11,658 nucleotides of DNA, taken from the NCBI GenBank assembly GCA_016287975.1, contig JAEEXV010000228.1, positions 1 to 11,658 on the forward strand. The letters are read 5' to 3'. The translations under genes and the position numbers were made by a program. The DNA comes from Lentisphaeria bacterium. GTDB taxonomy: Bacteria > Verrucomicrobiota > Lentisphaeria > Oligosphaerales > Oligosphaeraceae. Under the pieces are notes generated by a model. It was not told the DNA's origin and made no database searches. It saw only the letters and a program-made list of their open reading frames with translations. Below, in pieces: positions 6,014 to 11,658 of this stretch. Numbering within the stretch: the first letter of the stretch is position 1; every line of letters starts with the position of its first letter.

Positions 6014-7393
6014 CTATCGGGAGATTTTCAGAAGGAAGTCGGTGGCCTGGCGGTATTGTCGGTGGAAGAGTTGGTTGAGGAGCTGGACGGCCTCGGGGCG
6101 CCTGCCCTGGCGGAGGAGGAGTCGCGCCTGGTGTCTGGCCTCCTGGAACTCGCGGAGGAACTGCAGCTCGAGGGCCTCGAACTGCGGGATGCGGTCGTGG
6201 TCGAGGCCGAGTTTGTCGGCGAGTGCGAAGGCGCGGAGGCCCCAGTCGCCGTTGGCGAGGTCTTCGGGGAAATCGGTGAGGGCCATGGGGATGGGGAGGA
6301 AGATGGTGTGGCGCGGGGGCCCGAGCGAGACGAAGGCGACGCTCAGGAGGTCGGGGTGCATGCGGTCGGGGACCATCATGGTGCTGGCGATGGTGTTCTT
6401 CATGCAGACCTGGCGGTGTCCTGCCTTTTCCTCGGCGGGGTCGCGGAGTCGCGAGAGGCGCATCAGGTCGAGCGGGCCGATGGCGCCGCGCTCCAGGGCG
6501 GCGTGGCGGAGGAACTCGCTGGCGGTGTAGCGGCGGTTGGCGCCGTTGAGGAAGGCCTGCTGCTTGCGGGTGCCGTAGAGGCGCATGCCTGGCAGCAGAT
6601 AGTTGTTGGCGCGGACCTCGAAGGCGAAGGGGACTTCGGCGGCGGAGACGTGGTGGCTGGTGGCCTCGGCCACGAAGCCGCGCATGGGGTCGGCGATGAA
6701 ATAGATGTCTCCATCCCGCATGATGCCCGCGGCATAGAAGCGGCGGAGGGTGTCGAGGGCTTCCTGGGCGGTGGCGCAGTGTTCGGCGAGATATCGCAGG
6801 AGGAAGGTGGAGCCGACGTTGACGGTGCGATGGCTGCGTTCGAAGGAGGCGGGGGCGTCGTTCTGGGTGATCATCACTCCCCTTTCATTCATGACGGCGC
6901 CCGCGCCGCTGCTCCAGAGGTCGCCGACGGTGAGGATCTTGTATCGTCCAGGGGCGGCGCGGTAGAGGCGCGCGGAGAGGAGGTTCTGGCCAGTGTAGTC
7001 GCGGTTCTTCTGGAGCATGCAGGCGCCAGTCTCGGAGAGTTCGGGGGTGACGAGCCAGGAGGTGCAGCCCACCCGCGCATAGAAACGGTTGTGGTGCCAG
7101 GTGAAGTCGCCAGTTTTCCAGCCGAGGGCGCGTTCGATGGCGGCGTCCTCCTGGCGGTTGGCGATGAACTTCTCCTCGATGGTGCGCAGATAGTCCTCGG
7201 CGAGGCGCGCGCGCGCCTCGGGGGGCGCGAGTTTGTCAAGGCGGGCGCGGTAGCGCGGCTCGTGTTCCTTGAGGTGGCTCGCGACGGAATGGAGGAACCA
7301 GGCGCCAGGGGCGGTGTCCTCGACGGGGAGCAGGCGTTCGGAGGCGGACATGGCCAGGGCCGACAGAAGCAGGGTGGAGAGGAGCCGTTTCAT
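6014..7393 (-). CDS. Secreted Ntn-hydrolase, C45/C69-like (acyltransferase/peptidase superfamily)
   Basis: 459 residues, starting MKRLLSTLLLSALAMSASE, a signal peptide. The ATG at 7393 was chosen over upstream extensions because the longer frame runs through the overlapping NYN gene. The motif GCTSW (109-113) supplies the likely N-terminal nucleophile C110, followed by QKNRDY (128-133), GDLWSSGAGAVMNERGV (157-173) with QND at 177-179, YFIADPMRGFVAEA (231-244) and ANNYLLPG (262-269). The order Cys, then N-R-D, then G..MNE.G, then a late Asn-Asn pair is typical of the penicillin V acylase/C45/C69 Ntn superfamily, which hydrolyse or transfer amide bonds after autocatalytic removal of a propeptide. 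Here about 90 residues separate the signal peptide from Cys110, an unusually long propeptide. The last 60 residues are helical and Arg/Gln-rich. It follows the NYN gene by 10 nt, so the two are probably translationally coupled. The substrate is unknown. Confidence 0.75.
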   Translation of the reverse strand: MKRLLSTLLLSALAMSASERLLPVEDTAPGAWFLHSVASHLKEHEPRYRARLDKLAPPEARARLAEDYLRTIEEKFIANRQEDAAIERALGWKTGDFTWHHNRFYARVGCTSWLVTPELSETGACMLQKNRDYTGQNLLSARLYRAAPGRYKILTVGDLWSSGAGAVMNERGVMITQNDAPASFERSHRTVNVGSTFLLRYLAEHCATAQEALDTLRRFYAAGIMRDGDIYFIADPMRGFVAEATSHHVSAAEVPFAFEVRANNYLLPGMRLYGTRKQQAFLNGANRRYTASEFLRHAALERGAIGPLDLMRLSRLRDPAEEKAGHRQVCMKNTIASTMMVPDRMHPDLLSVAFVSLGPPRHTIFLPIPMALTDFPEDLANGDWGLRAFALADKLGLDHDRIPQFEALELQFLREFQEARHQARLLLRQGRRPEAVQLLNQLFHRQYRQATDFLLKISR

Positions 7394-7403
7394 CGTGGTG
7401 TGG

Positions 7404-9257
7404 TCAGCAGGTCTTGGCGAACGTGGCGAAGGTCTGGTTGAGGATGATGGCCTGGCAGACGCCCTGGAGGCGGTATCGGAGGCCGAGGTCGTCGGTGACG
7501 ACCCACCGCGTGTGGGATTCCTGGCGTTCCTGGTCTTCGTCGGCGAGCCGTGCGAGTTCGGCGACGAGGTAGTTGTCGGCGTTCTGGTCCTCGGTGGTTC
7601 TGGCGACATAGACGATGGAGAGATTGCCGTGGTGCTCGATGGTGCTGGTGACCATGTCGGAGTCGAAGACGATGGTGAGATGGCGGAAGCGCTTGGCGAG
7701 GCGGGCGCAGTGGTTGATGAAGTCGGTGCGGGTGGCGGAGAAGCCGTTGACGGATTTTTCGAGTTCGGACCAGTATGGGTCGGTCTTGATGACATTGTAG
7801 CCGTCGACGAAGACCTCGGCCTCGGGGAACTTGTCGATGAGCCAGCTGAGCTGGGCGTGCACCTGGAGGGAGCCGGTGAGGTTCTGGTTTTCGAGGACAG
7901 GCTTCTGGGCGGATGCGGCGGCGACGGCCTGGCGGCAGAGCTTGCGTCGGCTGGCGAGGGCCTCCTGGAGCGCCGCGATCTCGTCGGGGCGCAGGATGTC
8001 CTTCCCGAGGGGGCTGGCGAGGAACTCCTCGACGCGGTCGAGTTCGACGAAGGCGGAGGCGTTCATCGGGCGCATCTTGATGTGCTCGACGAGGCGGGAG
8101 GGGAGCAGCTCGATGCTGTTGGCGCCCTCGGTGACCTCGCCGCGCAGCTTCTCGTCGATGTCCGCGATCAACTTCTCCAGTTCCTGCTGGAGGCCCGCGA
8201 GGTCGGGGTGCGGCTGCATGGCCTCGTCGATGGCGTGCTTGACCTGCGTGAGCAGCCCGTCCAGGCGCCGCCGCTCGTCCCGCAGCTGCTGGCGGGTGCC
8301 GAAGTTGCGGTTGAGTTCGCGCTGGCGCTGGAGGGCGTTGGCGACGCGGTCCTTGAGGTTGACGCTCTTCTGCTGGGCGAGGCGGGCGAATGTCTCGAGG
8401 TCGGGGTGGACGCCGAGGGTGAGCGCCTCGAAGTTGAGGACCTGCTGCCTGACGGCGTCGTCCTTGTCGGCGGCGAGTTCGGCGAGGGCGTTCTGGAGGT
8501 CGTCCCGGAGGCCGCCGATCTCGCCCTGGAGGGCGGCGTAGGCCTTGTCCTTGGCGGCGATGGCCTCGTTGTGCTGCTGTTCGGCGATTCGCAGCTGCTT
8601 TCGGAGCTGGTCGCGTTCCTGATGGAGTTCCCCGATGCGTGCGCTGTCGCGCGCGGAGGCGGGGGTGAGGGGGATGAGGCCAGGCGCGGCGGGGCGCGCG
8701 GCGTTGTCGGCGGGGGCGGCGACGCCCGCGGGCATGAGATGCGCGAGCACGGCGGGGAACTGGTGGAGGCGCCGGCATTCGTCGGAGGGCATGGCTCCGA
8801 TGGCGCGTTCGCCAGTAGTCGGCGGGGCGTCCTTCCAGAAGGCGCTTTTGCCCATGAGGAGTTCGCCGAGCCGATGGAGGCGCGGCTGGGAGGAGTCGGC
8901 GAATGCGGCGGCGGCCCACGGGCGTGGGTCCTGGAGGGTTCGGAAGAGGACGCGCCAATGGGCGGCGAGCCAGTCGGGGGAGAGCATTTCGTAGGCCTGG
9001 AGGACGGGGCTGATTCTGCTGGTCGCGTCGACGGTGGAGAGCATGACGAGGCGCGCGAACTCCAGGTCGTTGTTGATCACGGTGACCAGGCGCTGGACGG
9101 TGTTGTTGTCCCTGAAGGTGTTGGGGGCCAGCTTGAAGCCGCCGCGATGGACGGCCTGGCTGAGTTTGGGGCACTTTCCCAGCAGGCTGTTGAAGGTCGT
9201 GTAGGAGGTGTTTCGGAGGGCCCATCGGAGGGCGTCCGCGCAGATTCGGTATTCCAT
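7404..9257 (-). CDS. Coiled-coil protein with C-terminal NYN/YacP (PIN-like) ribonuclease domain
   Basis: 617 residues, no signal peptide, so cytoplasmic. Residues 1-135 are helical, with Trp/Leu-rich segments (LRWALRNTSYTTFNSLLG at 10-27, FARLVMLS at 67-74, WRVLFRTLQDPRPW at 101-114). Residues 136-200 are Pro/Ala-rich linker. Residues 203-265 and 300-375 show heptad-like charged helices consistent with coiled coils. Residues 480-612 are an NYN/YacP domain: VFVDGYNVI (482-490), TIVFDSD (528-534), ADNYLV (560-565) and WVVTDDLGLR (585-594), which supply acidic residues D485, D532/D534, D561 and D589/D590 for a metal-dependent nuclease. The layout (helical N-terminus, coiled coil, NYN at the C-terminus) resembles NYN proteins of Actinobacteria annotated as RNA-binding. 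A weak Shine-Dalgarno (CAGGA) lies about 10 nt before the ATG. RNA cleavage is inferred from the domain; the target is unknown. Confidence 0.75.
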   Translation of the reverse strand: MEYRICADALRWALRNTSYTTFNSLLGKCPKLSQAVHRGGFKLAPNTFRDNNTVQRLVTVINNDLEFARLVMLSTVDATSRISPVLQAYEMLSPDWLAAHWRVLFRTLQDPRPWAAAAFADSSQPRLHRLGELLMGKSAFWKDAPPTTGERAIGAMPSDECRRLHQFPAVLAHLMPAGVAAPADNAARPAAPGLIPLTPASARDSARIGELHQERDQLRKQLRIAEQQHNEAIAAKDKAYAALQGEIGGLRDDLQNALAELAADKDDAVRQQVLNFEALTLGVHPDLETFARLAQQKSVNLKDRVANALQRQRELNRNFGTRQQLRDERRRLDGLLTQVKHAIDEAMQPHPDLAGLQQELEKLIADIDEKLRGEVTEGANSIELLPSRLVEHIKMRPMNASAFVELDRVEEFLASPLGKDILRPDEIAALQEALASRRKLCRQAVAAASAQKPVLENQNLTGSLQVHAQLSWLIDKFPEAEVFVDGYNVIKTDPYWSELEKSVNGFSATRTDFINHCARLAKRFRHLTIVFDSDMVTSTIEHHGNLSIVYVARTTEDQNADNYLVAELARLADEDQERQESHTRWVVTDDLGLRYRLQGVCQAIILNQTFATFAKTC

Positions 9258-9290
9258 CGTGGGGGTTCCTGGGAATTGAGATTGGCTTCA

Positions 9291-9369
9291 GGCGTCGGGC
9301 CGCCGCGGCGCCCTGCGTCATGATGCAGTGGCGTGGCGTCGGGCCGACGCGGGGAAAGGCGTCGGGCCG
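9291..9369 (+). repeat. Three copies of the 12-mer GGCGTCGGGCCG in the asnA-NYN spacer
   Basis: Exact copies lie at 9291-9302, 9335-9346 and 9358-9369, irregularly spaced, within the 136-bp spacer between the NYN and asnA genes. A near-palindrome CTGCGTCATGATGCAG (9313-9328, one mismatched pair) lies between copies 1 and 2. The stretch is GC-rich and I see no promoter in it. It may be a decayed dispersed repeat or a protein-binding array. Confidence 0.75.
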
Positions 9370-9382
9370 GGGGAGTCCCGGC
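9366..9382 (-). other. GC hairpin downstream of asnA, without T tract
   Basis: A perfect 6-bp stem GCCGGG/CCCGGC with a 5-nt loop begins 11 nt after the asnA stop. There is no run of T on the minus strand after it, so it is not a classical intrinsic terminator. It could slow RNA polymerase, protect the mRNA 3' end or contribute to Rho-dependent termination. Confidence 0.45.
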
Positions 9383-9393
9383 GGGAAAGGCGT

Positions 9394-10434
9394 TTATAGC
9401 AGCGGGATGTTGTGTTCGCGGCAGCGGGAGACCATCTCGGGCGGCCAGATGCTGCATTGGATTTCGCCGATGTGGGCCTTGTGCAGCAATAGCATGCACA
9501 GGCGGCTCTGGCCGATGCCGCCGCCCAGGGAGAGCGGGAGTCGGCCGTCGAGGAGTGCCTGGTGGAAGTACAGGCTGGCGCGGGCCTGCTGGTTGGCGAT
9601 GGCGAGCTGGCGGAGCAGCGCCTCGCGGTTCACGCGGATGCCCATGCTGGAGAGTTCGAAGGAGCGCTTGAGGACGGGGTTCCAGACGAGGATATCGCCG
9701 TTGAGGCCGCGGTGGGTGTCGTCGGAGGGGGTGCTCCAGTCGTCGTAGTCGGGGGCGCGGCCGTCATGGGGCTGCCCTGAGCGGGGGAGGGCGCCGCCGA
9801 TGCCGATGAGGAAGACGGCGCCGTCCTCCTCGCAGACTTTGTCCTCGCGCTGCTTCGGGGTGAGGTCGGGGTATCTGGCTTCGAGATCCTCGGTGTAGTG
9901 GAAGCGGATCTGCTCGGGGAGGAACGGGACGAGGGCCGGGTAGTCGGAGGCGAGGGCGGCCTCGGTGCGGCGGATGGCGTAGTAGATGCGGCGGACGGTC
10001 TCCTGGAGGAAGGGGATGTTGCGGTTTTCGTCGGTGACGACCTTTTCCCAGTCCCACTGGTCGACGTAGAGGGAGTGGAGGTTGTCGAGTTCCTCGTCGG
10101 CGCGGATGGCGTTCATGTCGGTGTAGATGCCCTTTCCTGGGGGGAGGCGGAGGGCGGCGAGTTTGAGCCGCTTCCACTTGGCGAGGGAGTGGACGATTTC
10201 GGCGCGCTGTTCGGCGATGGCCTTGACGGGGAAGGAGACGGGTCGCTCGACGCCGTTGAGGTCGTCGTTGACGCCGGTGCCGGAGAGAACGAAGAGCGGC
10301 GCGGTGACGCGCTGGAGGTCGAGTTCGAAGGCGAGGTCGTTCTGGAACTGGTTCTTGATCTTGCGGATGGCGCGTTCGGTGGAGAGTTCGTCCAGGAGCG
10401 GCTGGTAGCCGTGCGGCAAAATGAGTTCAGACAT
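9394..10434 (-). CDS. asnA: Aspartate-ammonia ligase (ammonia-dependent asparagine synthetase)
   Basis: 346 residues against 330 in E. coli AsnA, with alignable motifs along its length. It makes asparagine from aspartate, NH4+ and ATP (giving AMP and PPi) in the cytoplasm, using a class II aminoacyl-tRNA-synthetase fold. Visible hallmarks: VTAPLFVLSGTGVNDDLNG (43-61), VHSLAKWKRL (81-90), KGIYTDMNAIRADEE (101-115), LHSLYVDQWDWEKV (119-132), GAVFLIGIGG (205-214), APDYDDWSTPS (227-237), NGDILVWNPVL (245-255), FELSSMGIRV (259-268) and LGGGIGQSRLCMLLL (303-317). I chose ATG 10434 (MSELILPHGY) because AGGA lies 11 nt upstream and family homology starts here; the frame continues open to 10530 but through the promoter region. 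No domain is missing. The downstream spacer of 136 nt separates it from the NYN gene, so co-transcription is possible but not evident. Confidence 0.97.
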   Translation of the reverse strand: MSELILPHGYQPLLDELSTERAIRKIKNQFQNDLAFELDLQRVTAPLFVLSGTGVNDDLNGVERPVSFPVKAIAEQRAEIVHSLAKWKRLKLAALRLPPGKGIYTDMNAIRADEELDNLHSLYVDQWDWEKVVTDENRNIPFLQETVRRIYYAIRRTEAALASDYPALVPFLPEQIRFHYTEDLEARYPDLTPKQREDKVCEEDGAVFLIGIGGALPRSGQPHDGRAPDYDDWSTPSDDTHRGLNGDILVWNPVLKRSFELSSMGIRVNREALLRQLAIANQQARASLYFHQALLDGRLPLSLGGGIGQSRLCMLLLHKAHIGEIQCSIWPPEMVSRCREHNIPLL

Positions 10435-10461
10435 CTCTAAGAGATTCCTATGCAATGAAAA

Positions 10462-10499
10462 ATTGTAAGAATAGACTGACGTCTCCGTGGCGTCCAGTC
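10462..10499 (-). promoter_or_regulatory. Putative asnA promoter with inverted repeat over the -35 region
   Basis: On the minus strand TACAAT (complement of 10462-10467) is a good -10 about 28 nt before the asnA start. No recognisable -35 stands at 16-18 nt. Instead, an imperfect inverted repeat (GACTGACG at 10474-10481 and CGTCCAGTC at 10491-10499, one bulged base) covers that position. This layout fits an activator or repressor site, but no regulator gene is present in the window and the site is a prediction. Confidence 0.4.
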
Positions 10500-10654
10500 T
10501 GGCCGTGTGGACGGCGGATAGCGGGCGCATGCCCCAGGCCGTGCATCGGCAAAGGCGAGAAGTCCCCGTCCCCTCCCTCTGGTGCGGGATTTAGATAATA
10601 TGGCTTTTCAACGCGCAATTACCAATCCGACGGCGGCAAAAAAATGGAGATTGT

Positions 10655-10663
10655 TGCTATAGT
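10655..10663 (+). promoter_or_regulatory. Extended -10 promoter for the 201-residue plus-strand protein
   Basis: TGC-TATAGT is an extended -10 element (TGn plus a 5/6 match to TATAAT). The -35 position holds only GGCAAA or GCAAAA, which extended -10 promoters tolerate. Transcription would start near 10670, giving a leader of about 48 nt that ends in a perfect AAGGAGG (10705-10711). Confidence 0.5.
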
Positions 10664-10717
10664 AATGCAGAAACTTGGTTTGGAGCGGGGAAAAAACGAA
10701 GTGCAAGGAGGATGAGC

Positions 10718-11323
10718 ATGGCAGGTGTGGACGCGGGGAAGCGGGCGCTGGAGATGACGCTGGCGCGGGTGGAAGTGCCGTTGCGGAAGGCGGTCCTGGA
10801 GACGACGCATATGCTGACGGCGGCGCTGGTGTGGCCGCGCGTCGGGATAGCGCGCCGCGCGTCGCAGCAGGAGGTGCGGCTGCGCCACGGGGTCTGCGAC
10901 CGCGGGGGCGCGCCGTGGCATGAGCGGGTGCTGTTCAAGGAGCAGTGCGAGGGCTCCTTTGCGCTGGAGGTGTCGCTGACCGTCTCGCTGCTGCGGCGGC
11001 AGCTCATGGAGTGGCGGCGGCTTGCCCTGGGCTACGCGCTGAAGAGCGCGGGCGAGTATATCGACAACGCGGGCCCCGTCGTGGGGGAGGCGATGGAGGT
11101 GCCCTTCAAGGTGGCGTCGAAGCAGCTGCTCTCCTCGAAGGATCCAGAACTGCTGGCGCAGGGGGCCGTGGATCTGCAGGTCGAGGCGGTGCCGCTGGAC
11201 GGCTCGGCGCTGCGGGTGGAGGTGCCGCTTTTGTCGGCCCTGGAACTGATGAAGGTGCAGCGCCGCTATCTGAAGATCCCCGTCGTCGGCAAGGCCGTCG
11301 TCGAGGTGCGGGCGCTGAAATAG
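10718..11323 (+). CDS. Protein of unknown function (201 aa)
   Basis: I do not recognise this protein. The start is the ATG at 10718, 6 nt after a perfect AAGGAGG; the in-frame ATG at 10712 touches the Shine-Dalgarno and is too close. There is no signal peptide or membrane segment, so it is probably cytoplasmic. Residues 1-34 look like an amphipathic helix (GKRALEMTLARVEVPLRKAV); 51-90 and 125-200 alternate hydrophobic and charged residues as in beta strands (EVRLRHGV, VLFKEQ, FALEVSLTVSLL, VDLQVEAVPL, LRVEVPLLSALELMKV). RVEVPL occurs twice (17-22 and 166-171). Base composition and codon use resemble the neighbours. It is the only plus-strand gene here, monocistronic, and converges on murB with 1 nt between stop codons. 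The strong Shine-Dalgarno and open frame make it a convincing real gene; its function is unknown. Confidence 0.8.
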   Translation: MAGVDAGKRALEMTLARVEVPLRKAVLETTHMLTAALVWPRVGIARRASQQEVRLRHGVCDRGGAPWHERVLFKEQCEGSFALEVSLTVSLLRRQLMEWRRLALGYALKSAGEYIDNAGPVVGEAMEVPFKVASKQLLSSKDPELLAQGAVDLQVEAVPLDGSALRVEVPLLSALELMKVQRRYLKIPVVGKAVVEVRALK

Positions 11324-11324
11324 T

Positions 11325-11658
11325 TCACATCCATCGCCACTCGGTGCGGAGGGCGATGCCGAAGCGCGCGGCGACGCGCTCCTGGAGGAGGACGACGAGT
11401 TCGCGGGCGTGGGCGGCGCTTTCGGGGCGGCCGCCAGGATTGAGGATCCAGTTGGCGTGGAGGTCGCTGACGACGAGGTTGCCGACGGAGAGTCCCTTGC
11501 AGCCCGCCTCCTCGAGGAGCTTCCCCGCCGGCGGGGCGCCAGGCGGGTTCGTGAAGACGCTGCCTGCGGAAGGGCCCTGGGGGTTGACGGCGCGGCGGCG
11601 GGCGTGCTCGGCGGCGATCGCGGCCTTCTCGGCGGCGGGATCGGCGGCGGGCAGCCGC
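11325..11658 (-). CDS. murB: UDP-N-acetylenolpyruvoylglucosamine reductase (C-terminal fragment)
   Basis: The last 110 residues of MurB, reading in from the right edge of the window. MurB reduces UDP-GlcNAc-enolpyruvate to UDP-MurNAc with NADPH and FAD in the cytoplasm, an early step of peptidoglycan synthesis. The fragment shows the C-terminal domain hallmarks: NPQGPSAGSVFTNPPG (25-40 of the fragment) with the proton-donor Ser33 (equivalent to E. coli Ser229), AGKLLEEAGCKGL (44-56), VVSDLHANWILN (62-73), and the terminal TEWRWM with the conserved catalytic Glu106 (E. coli Glu325). The FAD-binding N-terminal domain is outside. No truncation is seen at the C-terminus. It converges with the unknown plus-strand gene (stop codons 1 nt apart), and no terminator separates them. 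Other mur genes are not visible, so I cannot say whether it is in the dcw cluster. Confidence 0.93.
   Translation of the reverse strand, partial: RLPAADPAAEKAAIAAEHARRRAVNPQGPSAGSVFTNPPGAPPAGKLLEEAGCKGLSVGNLVVSDLHANWILNPGGRPESAAHARELVVLLQERVAARFGIALRTEWRWM

Larger units (their letters stand above)
10435..10717. other. 283-bp divergent intergenic region between asnA and the plus-strand gene
   Basis: This is a comparatively AT-rich region with putative promoter elements on both strands, listed separately. A further TTAGATAATAT string (10591-10601) contains a GATAAT that could be another -10 without a clear -35. I see no RNA gene and no small ORF with a ribosome-binding site. Confidence 0.7.

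Noticed and set aside
5999..6030. Terminator after the Ntn-hydrolase gene
   Set aside because: Only a 5-bp CCCAT/ATGGG pairing with a long loop and no adjacent T tract on the minus strand; too weak to call.
7394..7795. N-terminal extension of the Ntn-hydrolase frame upstream of 7393
   Set aside because: The extension is Ser/Pro/Thr-rich, overlaps the NYN coding sequence in another frame, and would bury the clear signal peptide that starts at 7393.
7269..9323. 684-codon plus-strand frame opposite the NYN gene
   Set aside because: Same low-complexity acidic shadow composition, no ribosome site, and antisense to a gene with recognisable NYN motifs.
10435..10530. N-terminal extension of the asnA frame to 10530
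   Set aside because: It would cover the putative promoter and inverted repeat; AsnA homology and an AGGA site support the start at 10434.
10435..10717. T-box or other riboswitch upstream of asnA
   Set aside because: The proposed leader is only about 20 nt and no T-box sequence or terminator-antiterminator pair is visible.
1..11658. CRISPR array, tRNA, rRNA or insertion sequence
   Set aside because: No regularly spaced repeat of 24-40 bp, no cloverleaf or rRNA-like segment, and no transposase or IS-like terminal inverted repeats were seen. The repeats at 1292-1417 are short tandem units without spacers.

Overview
The window looks like chromosomal DNA of a high-GC (roughly two thirds G+C by eye) bacterium of the PVC group. 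Lentisphaerota (Victivallales-like) is my best guess, with Kiritimatiellota or another PVC lineage as alternatives. The main clue is a pair of short 'prepilin-type' proteins with an [20 protein letters not shown] leader and a C-terminal H-X9-DG motif, encoded directly upstream of a large secreted carbohydrate-active protein. Such arrangements are common in Lentisphaerae genomes. All genes but one lie on the minus strand.

Region 1 (1-5990, minus strand, read right to left) is a polysaccharide-utilisation type locus. A near-consensus sigma70 promoter (5958-5985) and a Shine-Dalgarno inside a small hairpin (5857-5870) drive pseudopilin 1 (5107-5853). An intrinsic terminator (5052-5083) follows. 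Then come a paralogous pseudopilin 2 (4320-5021), a 959-residue secreted protein built as CBM9-like domain, beta/TIM-barrel-like region and F5/8 type C (CBM32-like) domain (1431-4310), an intergenic stretch with two kinds of simple repeat (1171-1430), a secreted LamG/concanavalin-like protein (391-1170), and the N-terminus of a secreted alpha/beta-hydrolase resembling acetylxylan/glucuronoyl esterases (1-377, cut by the window edge). I infer that the secreted proteins bind and cleave a plant or host glycan, and that the pseudopilins belong to a type IV pilus/T2SS-like assembly at the envelope. The internal terminator should make pseudopilin 1 the most abundant product.

Region 2 (6014-9257, minus) is a tight two-gene unit: a 617-residue cytoplasmic protein with a helical N-terminus, coiled coils and a C-terminal NYN/YacP (PIN-like) ribonuclease domain, followed after 10 nt by a secreted Ntn-hydrolase of the C45/C69-like superfamily. 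Their link is unexplained.

Region 3 (9258-11658) holds asnA (ammonia-dependent asparagine synthetase), separated from the NYN gene by a GC-rich spacer with three copies of a 12-mer. A 283-bp divergent intergenic region follows, then the only plus-strand gene, a 201-residue protein I do not recognise. It ends 1 nt from the stop of a convergent murB fragment (peptidoglycan precursor synthesis) that runs off the right edge.

A window-wide compositional oddity is that the tetranucleotide CCGG is strongly depleted: I count 22, where base composition alone predicts over 100. Pro-Gly, Thr-Gly and Ala-Gly pairs are often written CCA/CCT GGC, ACT GGC and GCA GGC. Six of the 22 copies sit in two non-coding hairpins. 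This suggests restriction-site avoidance or CCGG methylation with deamination.
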